A stretch of 64,000 bases of DNA from Eustoma russellianum (taxonomy: Eukaryota > Streptophyta > Magnoliopsida > Gentianales > Gentianaceae): the NCBI GenBank assembly GCA_036186865.1, contig AP025067.1, forward strand, positions 18,065,518-18,129,517, in the 5' to 3' direction. Below, one piece after another: positions 20,215 to 33,300 of the stretch; position 1 is the first letter of the stretch, and every line of letters begins with the position of its first letter. A model generated the notes under the pieces. The model saw only the letters and a list, made by a program, of their open reading frames with translations. It was not told the DNA's origin and searched no databases. The position numbers were made by a program, and so were the translations under genes.

Positions 20215-20227
20215 TGATATCAGAGCC
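20215..20227 (+). other. Degenerate primer binding site of element C
   Basis: TGATATCAGAGCC lies just after the LTR end. It is the initiator tRNA-Met site with one G-to-A change, and CGAGG follows as in related elements. Confidence 0.8.
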
Positions 20228-20477
20228 GAGGCTTCAGATCTGCCTCGGGAACGCAGGATTAACTAGATCACCTAGACATAAGCTATGATCTTCTCCTAGA
20301 AATACCAATTATACCCTAAATAAATGAAATAGACCTAAGTTATGATCGGGTTATGGGAGGTGTGTGCCGTTGGTGAACTTTCTCTATTTAATTATCGTTG
20401 AACCCTCGAACCTTTGCATGAGCCTCATAAAGACTTAAATCCATCTATCACTCCCGTCTAAATTCTCGTCAAGATTC

Positions 20478-21160
20478 GTATGAGACCCAGAAAAATACCG
20501 TTGTGTCGTGAATAATCTACAAAGAAGGTAATGGTAGTTGTGGTAACGACCACCAGAATCAGAGGGCCATTCTCCAGGCATTGGTTGACACCATGGCCAC
20601 CACTTTGGCACAATAACGGCAGTAGCATTTGAACAAGCGGCTTCCGCCGTTGCCACCACACGATCTGAGGTTCTACTACATAGAAATGCAGGACTTCTGG
20701 AATCTGATTTTAGAAGGACCCTTCACCGGGGAGGCATAAATATGCGACATGGACGCTAATAATCACAAGACCGCTCGCGATAGAAGTACCGCCGTAAGAG
20801 GAGTGCATGGCCATCGGGGCCACCATGTGCTCATTGTTGATGTTACGTTTGGGTCAGTGTGGGAGGATTATGCAAACGTGAGTGCAACAACAAAGACGTT
20901 TTACGAGTAAAGGCACTGAGTAGAGGCCGGCACCACCATCACAACAGAATCAGGAACATCATAAAGGGAAGTAAGGATCAGTGCCCATATCCACGTGATG
21001 ACTGATGCAGACATCGGAAAGGCTGGCGACGTCGTAGCGGAGTTCAACCGCCGGCGACTAGGTATCAATGACTCATCATCAGCACAGATGAGGTTAATCA
21101 GAGATAAATGATCAGAGTTGCGCAGCGGAAGCGTGGGTTTCTAAGTCACGTAAGCTCAGA
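20478..21160 (+). pseudogene. gag: gag remnant of element C
   Basis: The sequence still resembles gag of its relatives: a short start (ATGAGACCC), a region like ...GCATTGGTTGACACCATGGCC, and a piece reading like the capsid start (TTCTACTACATAGAAATGCAG). All frames are broken by stops and indels, and no product is possible. Assigned from position and partial similarity to the gags of elements A and F. Confidence 0.55.
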
Positions 21161-21170
21161 AGAGTGAACC

Positions 21171-21358
21171 TAAGTGGATCCTAAGAAGATTGAGGATATC
21201 GCTGAGTAGCCCTGACCGAGCAAGGTGACTGAAGTAAGGAGTTTTCTTAGTGTGGCTAGATGCTACATGGAATTCGTTTAAGGATTTTCGTCGATACTGG
21301 TGTCCCTGAGCAGACAGAAGCATAAGAAGGCAAAGTTCAAGTGGACAGCTGATATCAA
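21171..21358 (+). pseudogene. pol: RT remnant of element C
   Basis: The translation reads VDPKKIEDIAE, then stops, then KVTEVRSFLSVA and KAKFKWTAD. This is the segment between the RT palm and RNase H, seen intact in element A (VDPKKIEAITEW, NVTEVRSFLGLAGYY). At least three in-frame stops are present. It breaks off near 21358. Confidence 0.8.
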
Positions 21359-21359
21359 C

Positions 21360-22735
21360 AAATCTTCGTTGAGCCAAAAAAATAATAGTAATAAAACTTA
21401 AACACAAGACCATAATACAGAATGTTGCTAATTAACTATATATACACGCATTGATTAACACAACATACTTTAACGACATATTTCCACATATCAACCACGT
21501 ACTAGAACATTATCATACAAAATCCAGCATAATTACGCCAAGAGATATAACACAGTACAAAAAAAAGGAGAGATATCACATAACCTAATGAACTATAAAT
21601 ATACAACGACATAAGTCAAAAATATATATACACACACGCACACATATACATACATATACGTAAATATATACATACATACATATACCTACAACGCGATCAA
21701 CAAAAAATATGAAGTAATAGGTAAAAACTCACAATATATGTAGAATACGATAACAACGTAGGAGTAGCGAACATATAAAAGATATGCGATAGTGCAGGAT
21801 TATATGTGCTAAATGATCACTGTATAAAAAAACACCCAGTCTCTTACAACCATAAAGAAGCAATTGGACAAACAAAATTTGTTACGACATCAATGATATA
21901 ACATAAATAAAACGGAAAAAAAACATACAATAGATACACGAAACAAAAGTAACTACACGATACTAGGTACATATGCACAAGTATACACACAACTGTTTCA
22001 ATGAGCCCACAACATAACTAATACAACAAAACATAAATAAACATCATAGTATATAACAGCAACAAACAACACAATTACAAAGAATACAATAACCAATACC
22101 TTGCATACCAGACATGGATTACAAAAATAGGCATGCAATTACAAGTTTTAAAACCAAACACTAACATGCACAATTGAAGTAAAGCATGCTAATTACGAGT
22201 TAGGAACGACATAGTATGGCATGACTTCATAGGAATAGATTAAAGAGTAAATAACTTAATAACATGAAATATATAAAGAACCAAACAGTAGTATATATAT
22301 ATCGTACTTGTACACCCGAAGAAATTATATATGTACATTACATTAAACCTATGCATTATGCATTTTCTCCAAATAATATATGTACGATATTTATATAACC
22401 ATAAGACAAGCTAGTACGAAAATATAAAGCACGGGAAAAAAATTATTATTATTAATGACTAACATTAGTACAAAAAGAGAGATCGCGATAAACAAAGACT
22501 AAAATGAACGCTCATAGCGTGTATATCGTTTAAAATTCAACTAATGAACAATATAAACATATACATATGACGAACTGCAAATAACGGTTATAAATCCATG
22601 GGCTACATATGATACAAAAATCATACATGCGTTTAAGATAAGGATACACAACATACTATATGTCTATACCAAACATGTTTAAACAACTTAACCATTAAAA
22701 CGACACACATATTAAAACTTGGGTATGCCGGTGTA
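21360..22735. other. G-poor, A/C-rich segment in place of RT, RNase H and part of integrase
   Basis: About 1.4 kb of AT-rich DNA with clearly more C than G on the plus strand and many ACATA, CATATA and TACATAC words. It interrupts element C exactly where its RNase H and N-terminal integrase should be. I see no ORF, LTR ends, TIRs or TSD. It may be an unidentified insertion or the product of a deletion with filler. Confidence 0.6.
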
Positions 22736-22740
22736 TGTAA

Positions 22741-23517
22741 AGGATGGAGCTACAATTGAGTACTGCCATCCATTCCCAGACCGATGACCAGTCAAAGAAG
22801 ACGATACAGACATTAGAGGACATGCTAAAGGCTTGCGTCATTGACTTCAAGGGGAAACTGGGATGGTGTGATCAAGTCGATTGAGTCCTTCTATAACAAT
22901 AGCTATCGTAGCGCCATCGGCATAGCGCCAATTGAGGCGATCTATGGGCATAAGTGCAGATCCCCAGTCTACTGGGACGAAGTTGGAGAGCGTACTATTA
23001 CCGGTACAGAGCTGATTAAGCAGACCATGAAGAAGGTTAAGTTAATTCAGGAAAGACTTAAGGTTGCCCAAGACATAAGTAAGAGTTGGGCAGATTCGAA
23101 GAGACATCCCCTGGAGGCTACTGTCGGAGAAAAAGTTTACTTGAAGGTATCGCCTATGAAGGGAGTTGCACGCTTTGGTCTGAAGGGTAAGCTCAGTCCT
23201 CGTTACATTGACCCCTACGAAGTGCTTGGAAGGATCAGTTTGTTAGCTTATCATTTGGCATTACCTCCAACGCTTGCCCAAGTGCACAACGTATTCCATG
23301 TTTCTCAGCTTAGAAGGTACGTTCTGATTCGAGTCATGTACAGGACGCACACTGCTTGGGAATCAAACCGGATGTATCATATGAAGAAACTCATGTTCGT
23401 TTTATAGACCGCAAGGAACAAGAACTGAGGAGGATCATTCCGTACGTCAAGGTGCAAAGGAGCAATCATAAAGGAAATGAAGCGACATGGGAGCGCTACC
23501 CCTACCTCTTCGTATAA
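22741..23517 (+). pseudogene. pol: Integrase C-terminal half and chromodomain of element C
   Basis: The sequence resumes in the integrase core near the catalytic glutamate (TDDQSKKTIQTLEDML; the residue is K in place of E), then a frameshift, then an open frame 22841-23407 with NNSYRSAIGIAP, KCRSPVYWDEVGERT, the GPY-like SPRYIDPYEV and QVHNVFHVSQLRRYV. A second frameshift follows, then a chromodomain with VKVQRSNHKGNEATWE...YPYLFV and a stop at 23515. The closest counterpart in the window is the pol of element A. Not functional. Confidence 0.88.
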
Positions 23518-23550
23518 GGTACGACAAGTTTCGAAGACGAAACTTCTTGT

Positions 23551-23563
23551 AAGAAGGGTAGGA
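23551..23563 (+). other. Polypurine tract of element C
   Basis: AAGAAGGGTAGGA lies directly before the TG of the 3' LTR. One T interrupts the purine run. Confidence 0.75.
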
Positions 23564-25872
23564 TGTTAAACCCTAAAATTTTTGAACTAATTGTTACACG
23601 TTAATTTAAAACATGTATAGCCGTTGGGTGTGACAACCTTTCGAAATTAAATTAACTGTAGCGTGTCGGGTATGTTAAGTAATCTTATAATTGAACAAGT
23701 CGTTATGTATGGAAAGGGTAAAAAAAAGAATAATAAATAACAACATAAAAATAAAATAAAATAAATAAAAGAGTAAACTAAATAAGATAAATGAAAAAAA
23801 GAAAAAAAAAGGAAATGGTAACGTGATTGTTGAGTGGGAGTTAATTGCCCCTCAACTTTCAGTCAAATTAGGGATAAAGGGGGGCAGGGGTGGAGCGCTA
23901 TCAATTAGGAAAAACAGAAAAAGTAAAAAAAAAAGAGAAGAAGAACACATTGAGAGAAAGAAGGTGGCGCTGAGAGGAGGAAGAAAGAGAAGAAGGAAAA
24001 AAAGGGGCAACCGGGTTATTTCAATCGCGTAGTCGTCTACAAACAGGTAGGTTCCCTTTTCTCCCTCCAATTGGTACAAATTCAAGCATGCCTTAATGAT
24101 ATATTATGTGTTTTTGTTGTTTCATTTGTTGGAATCTATGGCATGTTGTTGAATCTGTGAAAGATCTGTACTTTGGAGTGCTCTTCATACGTACTATGGT
24201 TTGCGTGTATTGAATTTGATTTTAGGGAAAAATTTGATAAACAAAATAACACATCTTTAGCATATTTGGGGTTTTTTGTTTTGGTTTTGGCTTAGAATAG
24301 GTTCCCATAGACTTGAAATAGGCAAAAATATAGATCAGGGTCGAAAAACGGCCGCCGGAGGTGGCAGGTGTGTCTCACGCGCCGCCGAAAAAGCCACACT
24401 CTGGTGGCGGCGCTATGTGATACATATTTAAAAAAAACTAAACCCCTTTAGGGCCGGCCTGCCAGCAGACCAGGCGAACCATTAATGGGCCGCGGTCTGC
24501 AGCTGCAGCACTAGCCCAATTCCACTGGGTTATAAAAAAAGGAAAGGGCGGTTGGTAGCGGGCCGGGCCGGATGACCAGCGGACCGGACCAAACACCGGC
24601 CGGCCCAAATACATGTTATATATAAAAAAAAGGATAGCAGATTTCAGGCCGGACCCTTAGCGGGCCGGACCAAGCGACACGCCCACTTTATATTAATAAT
24701 TATTTCTTTTTCAGGATTTCTGAATTTTGTAATTTGTTACCTAATTAATTTAAATAGTAATGATTATAGGTTAAATATAAATAAATATCAGAAAATTATA
24801 AATAAATTCCAGAAATTATAAAATGCTGAAATTACATTATTTCCATTAAATTTTGGTAATCATGACAATTTATTTAATTTAGATAATCAGGTAATAAATA
24901 GAAATAAATTAGGGAAAAAATGAGAAAAAATGTAGAAAATGCACTATAAATGTATACAAGCGATGAAAAAATAGTTTTAACGTCAAACAACATTAAATCA
25001 TTACTCGGATAATAAATGAACCTAAAATGAGTGCCGGAGGATGGTGAGGATGGGCCAGGGGCCTCAGGCGATATTTAAATGAACCTAGATTTGAGTGCCG
25101 GAGGATGGTGAGGATGGGCTCAGGATGGCGTACGGTGGCGGAGCCACGACACTCAAGATGGTGTACGATGGCGCGGCCATGCACACTCAGTATAGTGACT
25201 ATGGGTGGGTACGACTCACAGCCACTCAGTAGGACTCGGGTTCATGCATTGCACGGTGGAGATATCGGCATTTTGTGTTACATGACTTTGTTGCGTGTGA
25301 CATGCATAGTAGGACATGCATCACGATGTTGCGCATTCTTTATCTGGAGTGAATTACCTTTCCGCATTCTTTCATATGCTTATGTGATATCATATTATGT
25401 GCTATGTGTTATATCATTTTTGTATGCTCGACTTGTACTGGTTGGAGGTAGGTGCCTACTGGGTGATTTCCCGTCACTCACCCCTACTTTCCCCCCACCA
25501 GGTGAGCAGGGAGAGACTTATGACTACGTCTTTGTTGAGGACGGGGCTGATACGGTGGAGTGGGCAGACTGATGGTCGCGCCTAGGATATAACAAGACCC
25601 TGCGACTGTTTGTCTTTATTTTATTGGGATCTCATCGGACATCACCTTGTTTCGATTTTCAGACTTACGTTATTGTCATGATTTGGTTCATTATTTTATT
25701 AAGGAATTTTATTTATCAAGAAAACGTTATGTTATTGTATTTTGTTTCCGCACAAAAAATTTCTACGTCTTTTCAGATATGTTGGAAATTGATTCGATGC
25801 TTTGTATTCTCCTTAGTGATATACGCCGGGCGCACTGTTCCCGATGAAAGGGTTCGGGAGCGGGGCGCTACA
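23564..25872 (+). mobile_element. 3' LTR of gypsy element C (2309 bp)
   Basis: It starts TGTTAAACCCTAAAA and ends CGGGGCGCTACA. It is 80 bp shorter than the 5' copy. A GC-rich piece near 24390 is lost, and the hairpin array region is rearranged, with a second copy of a GAACCTAGA-TGAGTGCCGGAGGATGG block at about 25020-25115. Confidence 0.88.
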
Positions 25873-25975
25873 CATATCTCCATAAACTCCTATCCTGGAT
25901 CATGTCCTCAGAGAGGTGCAAATCTAGTAAGTCGTACCTAATCTGCTCATCCTAAATCAGTTTGGGCCTGCCTTT
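25873..25975. other. Probable continuation of the LTR fragment interrupted by element C
   Basis: About 100 bp between the end of element C and the start of a copia LTR. It begins CATAT, a near copy of the CATGT before element C. No other signal is present. Confidence 0.4.
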
Positions 25976-28474
25976 TGTTGGGCCGTGCACCTGTAGTAAA
26001 CACCCCTAGAGGGAGGGTGAATAGTGGTTAGCGAAAATTACACTACTACCCTTGGTTAAAATCTCCTTTGAAAACAGAATCTGAGACCACCTTAAATTCA
26101 GAACCTGTTTTTGAAAAATTCACAAATCCTTGTACACAACTCCAAAAATTATGAAAAGTTTTAGAACTTAACTTATATGTCTTGACAAGACTCTATCCAA
26201 AAATTAGACAAAAATATTATTGTTTTGCTCTTTAAAAAAATAAAAAGATTTAGATGGTCAATCTGGACAGAATTTGATAGAATGTTGCTGAAATTAGAAA
26301 ACGTGTTTCTCTTTGAATACTCAACCAAAAAGGTTGATCTTTGTGTCAAAACACTCCTTAGGATGTCTAGTTTATGTTTCCAAAAGACCCAGACCTTAAA
26401 CAAATCTTGATTAAAACAAAAGTTAAGTTTTCTGAAAATTGGTCAGGTTGTAGCCAGATTGGAGCAGTTATCTTGCAACGATTGAAAGACTAACTTTCCC
26501 TTACTCAAATCAAGTGATTCTTATTGCAAATGTAAGATATCAGTCTGAAGTATAACTCCATCAAAAACCACGAATTGTGAAAGTGTTTAGCTATTTTTTC
26601 AAAACGTAAGAAGTTGTGTGAAAGTTGCTGTGAAAAACGGGCACAAAACAGAAAAATGTAATGAAGACAAGAACACCAAAGATTTATCCTGGTTCGGTCA
26701 ATGTGACCTACTCCAGTCCCAAGAAACACCTTTCCTTAGATTTCACTATGGTATGAACACAATTACCACAAGAACCAAGCTTGATCCTTGGGTTAAACAT
26801 CAACCCTATTCAAGACTTGGATGAACATCTCCATGCAACTCTTGGTTGCAACACCTCTGCCACCTATTGGTATAGCCTTATAGATTTGGCTTACCAATCT
26901 TACAAATGAAACACAAGAGGCTTGTAGCTCTATAACAAATATCTCAAGAACACCTTGGCTACAAAGAATGAAAAAAGAATGGAGAGAAGAAGATAGCAAG
27001 ACAATGAGCTTCAACTTTTTGCTTTCAAGTGTGTGTTCTTCTTCTTCACCTTTGCCTCCTATTTATAGTGTGAAATGGTTCTTGAAGATAAGAACTCTTA
27101 TGTGTCACCATCTTAATCATCAATGCTTAAGTGTCTTCACATCATTGGTTGGTCACATAAACGTCTTGCACACTTGGCAAAATGAAACAAAACAATTGGT
27201 CCACCTTGGAAATTCATTATGGCCAAATTTACACTTGGATTTCTCTTGAAAAATAAAGATAATACCAAGGGATAATACAACCAACAAACCCTCAACTCCT
27301 TGGAAAGACAATAGGGCATGTGAGGCTGCCTTTTGACTCAAAAAATCTGCCAATTCCAGCCTTGTAGCCGTTCGCTACAATTTGAAAAATCCTTGCCAAC
27401 TAGCTTGTTTTTGGTTGGTCCACTTAGTATAAAGTCATAAAATGAGTACAACATCATTTCCACCTTTAAATACACTTTTGCAGGCCTTTATATATGAATA
27501 CCAACTCATATGTTTGGAGAAGAAATCAACAAATAATAGTTGACAAGATTATGTCAACATATAATATCGAAATTCCCACAATTTCTCATTATATGTTGTG
27601 ATGAATTCCACAACATTAACACCTTTAAATTCTCTGTAAAATTATGATTAAGACTCTCAAATAGCACACATATGAAGGTCTTCAAGAAAAAATTGAATGT
27701 GACATCAAATACCGTCACATATCCCGCTACTATCGATAATGTCATCAAATGAGGTAAATAATAGAAAACCACCAAATAATCTTCAAGATAATCATAAATG
27801 AGCTTCAGAATGAAGATGATAATATATGCAAGAGATTCCTTGAGTAAAAATACAAAAACTGCCCTCAGGGATAAAATGACCAAAATACCCCTGTTGAGAG
27901 AAAACTCCAGAAATGACCCCGATGGTCAGAAATAGATATAATAGCACCTTTGTGATGATAAATAAAATATAAATGTGTCCTTGAAACATTTTTATCATGT
28001 CAAGTACCTACACAAACTCAAAATACCAATTTTGCCCTTTTTGGTAAGTTGTAGAAACTTCCAAGGCACATTAGTCACATGACATTTATAATCATCAGAA
28101 ACATATAATAACAACATAATGAACATATATTAATTATATACAAATGAAAACACCTATTTTATCACATTTTAGAAAAAATATTTCTAAAAACCCTAAACAT
28201 CGATATCATTTTTCTTCACTTATTCAACTTTTTCATTTATAACACCATATGTGACATGTAACACTTAAAATCATAATTTTAAAAATTGTCCACACATATT
28301 TCTCAACATTCTTTTCTTTTTGGATGATTTTCAAAATAACTTCACATGATTTTAATGTCACAACTCTTTACCAATTGTTTATCACGTATCCACAAATTTT
28401 ATATCATTTGTTTTCAAAACCTGACCAATTCTATAACAATTGTTTTCAAACTTTCAAAACTCATGTTTTCAACA
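25976..28474 (-). mobile_element. 3' LTR of the minus-strand SIRE-like copia element (2499 bp)
   Basis: On the plus strand it starts TGTTGGGCCGTGCACC and ends TTTTCAACA, so it has TG...CA ends. A pyrimidine-rich block (CTCCCCCTCAACTTATACTCTCCCCC) follows at about 28481-28507, which is a polypurine tract on the minus strand. The coding region to its right is in minus orientation, making this the 3' LTR. It contains the CTAGAGGGAGGGTGAATAG block typical of copia LTR ends. Confidence 0.8.
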
Positions 28475-28707
28475 TATGTGCTCCCCCTCAACTTATACTC
28501 TCCCCCTTAACCTATTCTTTAAGCCAATTTAACACCAATTAAAACTTATTCCAATTGAACTTAACATATTATCATGACAATCATGACTTAACAACTAAAG
28601 TCATGTTCTTATTCTATCTCCTCTTTTATTTTGCAAATCATGTAGAATTATGCGGTTGTATTGTAAGTCATCATTCCTAACTTGGCTCGTAAGTTTTTAA
28701 AAATGGC

Positions 28708-29772
28708 TTAATTAATGGGTTTGGTGAAGATATCAGCTATTTGATGATCCGTACTTACATGATCTATGATTATGTCCCCATTTTGAACATGGTCTCGAAG
28801 GAAATGATATCTTACCTCAATGTGTTTGGCTTTAGAATGAAGTACTGGATTCCGAGAAAGATTGATTACACTTGTGCTATCGCAGAAAATTTGAATCTTA
28901 TTCATTTGAATGCCAAAATCACTAAGTTGTTGTTTAAGCCAAAATATTTGGGTAGTGCAAAAACTCAAGGCTATATACTCGGTTTCAGTGGTCGTGAGTG
29001 CTACACTAGCTTGCTTTTTAAAAAACCAAGAGATCAGGTTGGTTCCTATGAATTGACAAGTACCGCTAGTGGATTTTCTATCTATCTTGCAACCAACATA
29101 ACCAGCATTACTATAAGCATACATTTCCAACTTAGTGTTTCTATCATGCCAAAGTCCTAAGAGAGGGGTGTGTTTAAGATATCTAAATATCTTTTTCACT
29201 GCATTGTAATGAAATAACTTAGGACAAGATTGAAACCTAGCACACATACACACACTAAACATGATATCAGGTCTTGACACGGTTAAATATAATAGTGATC
29301 CAATCATAGACCTACATAGTGTGTCATCAAAAGGTTTTCCAATTTCATCCGTGTCTAGTTTGATGCTAACACTCATAAGGGTAGGTGTTGGTTTCAATTT
29401 TTCAAATCCAAACTTCTTAATCATATCATTGACATACTTAAGTTGGCTAATGTGGATTCCTTGAGGGGTTTGTTTGATTTGCAGTCCTAAGAAGTAGTTC
29501 AACTCTCCTACCATTGACATTTCAAATTCTGACTTCATACACTCTTCGAATTCTTTTACTAAGGTAGGGTTGGTTGATCCAAATATTATGTCATCTACAT
29601 ATATTTGGACTATTAACAAGTGATTATCTTTTCTTCTTAGGAATAATGTGTTGTCTATGGTCCTCCTTTGATAATTATTTGCAATAAGAAAGTTTGCAAA
29701 TCTATCATACCAAGCTCTTGGAGCTTGTTTCAATTCATATAGAGCAAATAAGAAAGTTTGCAAATCTATCAT
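28708..29772 (-). pseudogene. pol: Copia RT C-terminal part and RNase H (SIRE-like)
   Basis: A frame of 354 residues. It contains WYDRFANFL, the RT catalytic YVDD in QIYVDDIIFGS, ELNYFLGLQIKQ and RPDIMFSVCMCARFQ. RNase H follows with DRKSTSGTCQF, TETEYIAL, CDSTSVINLSRNPVLHSKAKHIEVRYHFLRDH, and the ADIFTKP end that closes copia polyproteins. The wording fits the SIRE/Maximus lineage. The domains here are uninterrupted, but the frame is separated from the rest of RT by a 64-bp tandem duplication (29683-29810), so the polyprotein is broken. Confidence 0.9.
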
Positions 29773-29810
29773 ACCAAGATCTTAGAGCTTGTTTCAAACC
29801 ATATAGAGCT
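29683..29810. repeat. 64-bp tandem duplication within copia RT
   Basis: Bases 29683-29746 are repeated at 29747-29810, differing at only a few positions. Both start AATAAGAAAGTTTGCAAATC and cover the codons for LYGLKQAP-AWYDRFANFL. As 64 is not a multiple of three, the duplication shifts the frame. Confidence 0.9.
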
Positions 29811-30196
29811 TTCTTAAGCTTGTAAACATGGTTAGGATTCTTTGGATCTTCGAATCCAGGGGGTTGTTTGTCAAAAAATTCTTCTTTGATGTATCCATTC
29901 AAGAACACACTCTTGACATCCATTTGGAAGAGTTTAATATTGCTTAGACTTGTAATCGCAAGTAACAATCTAATTGCTTCTAGTCGTGCAACGGGTGCAA
30001 AGGTTTCTTCATAATCTATTTCGTCTTGTTGATTATAACTTTGTGCGACTAGCCTAACCTTATTTCGTGTGATATTTCCTTGTTCATCCATTTTATTCCT
30101 AAATACCCATTTAGTTCCTATTATATACTTATTTTCAGGTTTAGGTACTAAGTCCCACACGTTGTTCCCGGTGAATTGGTTTAACTCCTCATGCAT
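29735..30196 (-). pseudogene. pol: Copia RT N-terminal part
   Basis: A frame of 153 residues with NVWDLVPKP, IGTKWVFRNKMDEQG, KVRLVAQSYNQQ, YEETFAPVARLEAIRLLLA and QMDVKSVFLNG (the copia RT DVKSAFLNG motif with A to V), then KALYGLKQA. It runs into the 64-bp duplication. Upstream to 30386 lie hinge-region remnants with stops. Confidence 0.9.
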
Positions 30197-30386
30197 GGCA
30201 TTTATCCAAGATATATCACCTAAGGCTTGTTTAACATTCTTAGGTTCTAAGTGTGAGATTAAGCTATGTCCTTCAGTTTGACTTATGTTTCTACGTGTTC
30301 TAACCCCAACACTTGGATCCCCAATGATTAACTCATTAGGGTGTTTATGTTTATCTTTTATAAGCCATCAATTCCTATGTTGACTA

Positions 30387-33300
30387 TGTAACGCCCCACC
30401 CGAGACTAGGGTTTCGACTCGGTGCACCCGCCGTACTCTGCTACGAGGAGTACAAAGCGTCGACACTATACATGTACATGTCGACATGAATAATGAATCG
30501 AGAAGCGGAAGCATCATAACATAAACCAATCATCACCGACATGCAGTACATTTCATCATTTTCTCCGTACAAGTCATGATTTACGGAGTGCTGATATCTT
30601 CTAGAAGAAAAAAAACATCACGTGTCAGGACCTAACGTCTTCAAGGAGATCCCGCAGTACACTTCTTCATTATCAGTGATTACCTGTCATGTCCTCAACA
30701 ATTCTGCATAATGGTACCTGTTATCTGTATTGTGATGAGACAAGTATGAGCGATAGCCACTTTTAATTGCTCAGCAAGTCTATTTGCCTAGGTTCGTCAT
30801 GTGGATCATGCATGGTGAACGTTAATGCAACATGGATAATGACATGTAATGTTACGCAATGTCAGATAAATAATGTAAATCATACATCAAACAAATACGT
30901 AAAACAGGTAACTCATGATAGTCAACGTATCATAAACAAATCGTAACATGGACAATTACATCCGGTAACTTAACATGTGTTAGCAGACAAGGTACTGGTA
31001 CATAAAACAGACAACTCTAAATGTACATCACAGAATAAAGTTTCTATCTAATCCCCTTGGAAAGGCTTCGTTCAACTTATCTTAGAGGTCAACTCAGAAT
31101 TTGTTCTTACTTTCGTGAAGGCGTTACCATAATCCATATCATAACTTAAGCACTTTCAATCTTGATACTACGTACCAATAACGGCATCCACTCCGGGGTT
31201 AGTAATAATGCATCAAACATAATCATAAAATGCTAAGGTTTTCTTTTCATAAAACATGCAAAACATGGCAAAGATTATTAAGTCCGAAATGTAAATCATG
31301 TGCTCTTTTCTGTAAACATCTTTTCTGTAAGCATGTGATGGCCATCTTACGTATGAAACAGTATCCAACGACGTCCGTAATAAGTCCCATAAAAGCACAT
31401 ATACGATGATCCATACATCAATCTGAATACATACTCAAATGATGACTCCTAGGCCGGTGAAGCCAAGCTTTTCACAAGGTATTCACGACCATAAAAACGA
31501 GTTGGTGAACCCAAGCTCTTCACAAGGTATTCACAATACTCATAATACATAAAAGGGTTCGGGAGCCAAGTTCTTCACAATATACTCGCCTAATATCCAA
31601 CATACATACGTCGTGTTGGAACCATCCGTCTTGTTGATACGATTCACTACGTAATAATTTTACTTTCGCAACATCTCGTAAAAATCGTACTATAAAATCG
31701 TGGTTCCTTCTTTGAAACTTATGTCACTTCATGACATTTCAAATGTTTCTTTTTCATCATAAAATCCTTGTTTTCTCTTTTAAAACATGAAAAGTGGAAG
31801 AGTATCACTGTTTGCTTGTTCATAAAACATTTGAAACATCCTCCTATACATATGAAATGTGAACATGTCAAATCGTAACGTCACTGCTGGAGTGTGTTAG
31901 ATATTATCAACTTATGAATTCTCAACCCAAGCCCAACCGCACCATAACATCACATCTAATGGAATTTTCCATTTGCCCCTAAAATAGTCCACGTTTTAGA
32001 TCTTTCCAAAACTGCCCCGTAACACTCCAACTACATACATTATCATCTTACGATATTTCTATAAATACTCCCTCAAGAATATCAACATACAAGCTAGCTA
32101 AACAAATTACATGGCTTCAAAATAATACACAACTTGAACATGAAACATAACGTATAACTAAAAGCAACATAATACGTCTCTTATAAGCATAATATAGGCA
32201 TAAAAATAATAATTCTGGGAGGGTAGCTATACTACTTATATATGTGTAGTACTGAGTCATATGCACAATCACATAAATATATTAATAACATATACAAGTT
32301 AATTAGTACTGTTTATGCAAAATGTCATTAATTCTCATTTAGCAATAAACTAGAATGTAATATATATATATATATTTTATAAAACATCATTGTGGTCCTA
32401 TTTATATATATATATATATCGATATATGTATATATGTTCTACTACAATTTTACATCATTTGAGCCTTTCCTATGGCCTATGGCCGAAAGTATAGCAACAC
32501 ACACATTACAATTTAACCATACATTGGTATATGCAAGGTACAAGCACATGCACACTCAAATAATTATTAAATGATCACCATGGTCTTTCTTTGAGCCAAG
32601 TACATGCATAGAATAAAGAAACTTTCTTATAACACCTTTTATGGCCACTTGGCCGTGTATCTCCCCATGCACACATACACATAATTTTAATTCTTCCAAC
32701 ACATATAAAACACTTCCTTATATGCCCTCATATGCATACTACTTTATACATCTTCTAAGTATATTCCACTCACATGTATAAATGTACTAGATACACATAC
32801 CTTTCCCATTTTCACCCCTCTTGACCGAATATACACATGCACACACATTCACTTTTAAACACTTTGCAACTTGCTAATTACTTTATTATATGTAAATCAT
32901 ATATACACCAACACATACATATTATATGTCTAAGCAATTTACTACTCCAAGTCTCTTTAAGTCCCACAAGGCCGAAATTTAAGGAAAACATATACCTTAC
33001 ATATGCACCGTCTACAACATACTTATATACATGCACTTGTATTTTAAATAATCCCAAAACCAACTCCACACCCGTTTTCTCCCTCTGCTCGGATATTGAC
33101 CTTACACGCACACACACACTCGTTCTTACTTTATTATCTACACATGTATGAAAATGGCATGCATGCTTATACATCCATCCACCTTTATGCACTCTTCTTT
33201 TTATACTCTTTTCATCCATGTCATCATGTTCATATTTTCTACATCTATGACTCATTTACTTAAACATGTCGAATCTAATGGGAGCATAACCATGATTTTT

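Noticed and set aside
32878..33255. Overlapping open frames on both strands in the solo LTR
   Set aside because: Low-complexity ACACA/CATATA sequence; frames on both strands at once are typical of composition and not coding.
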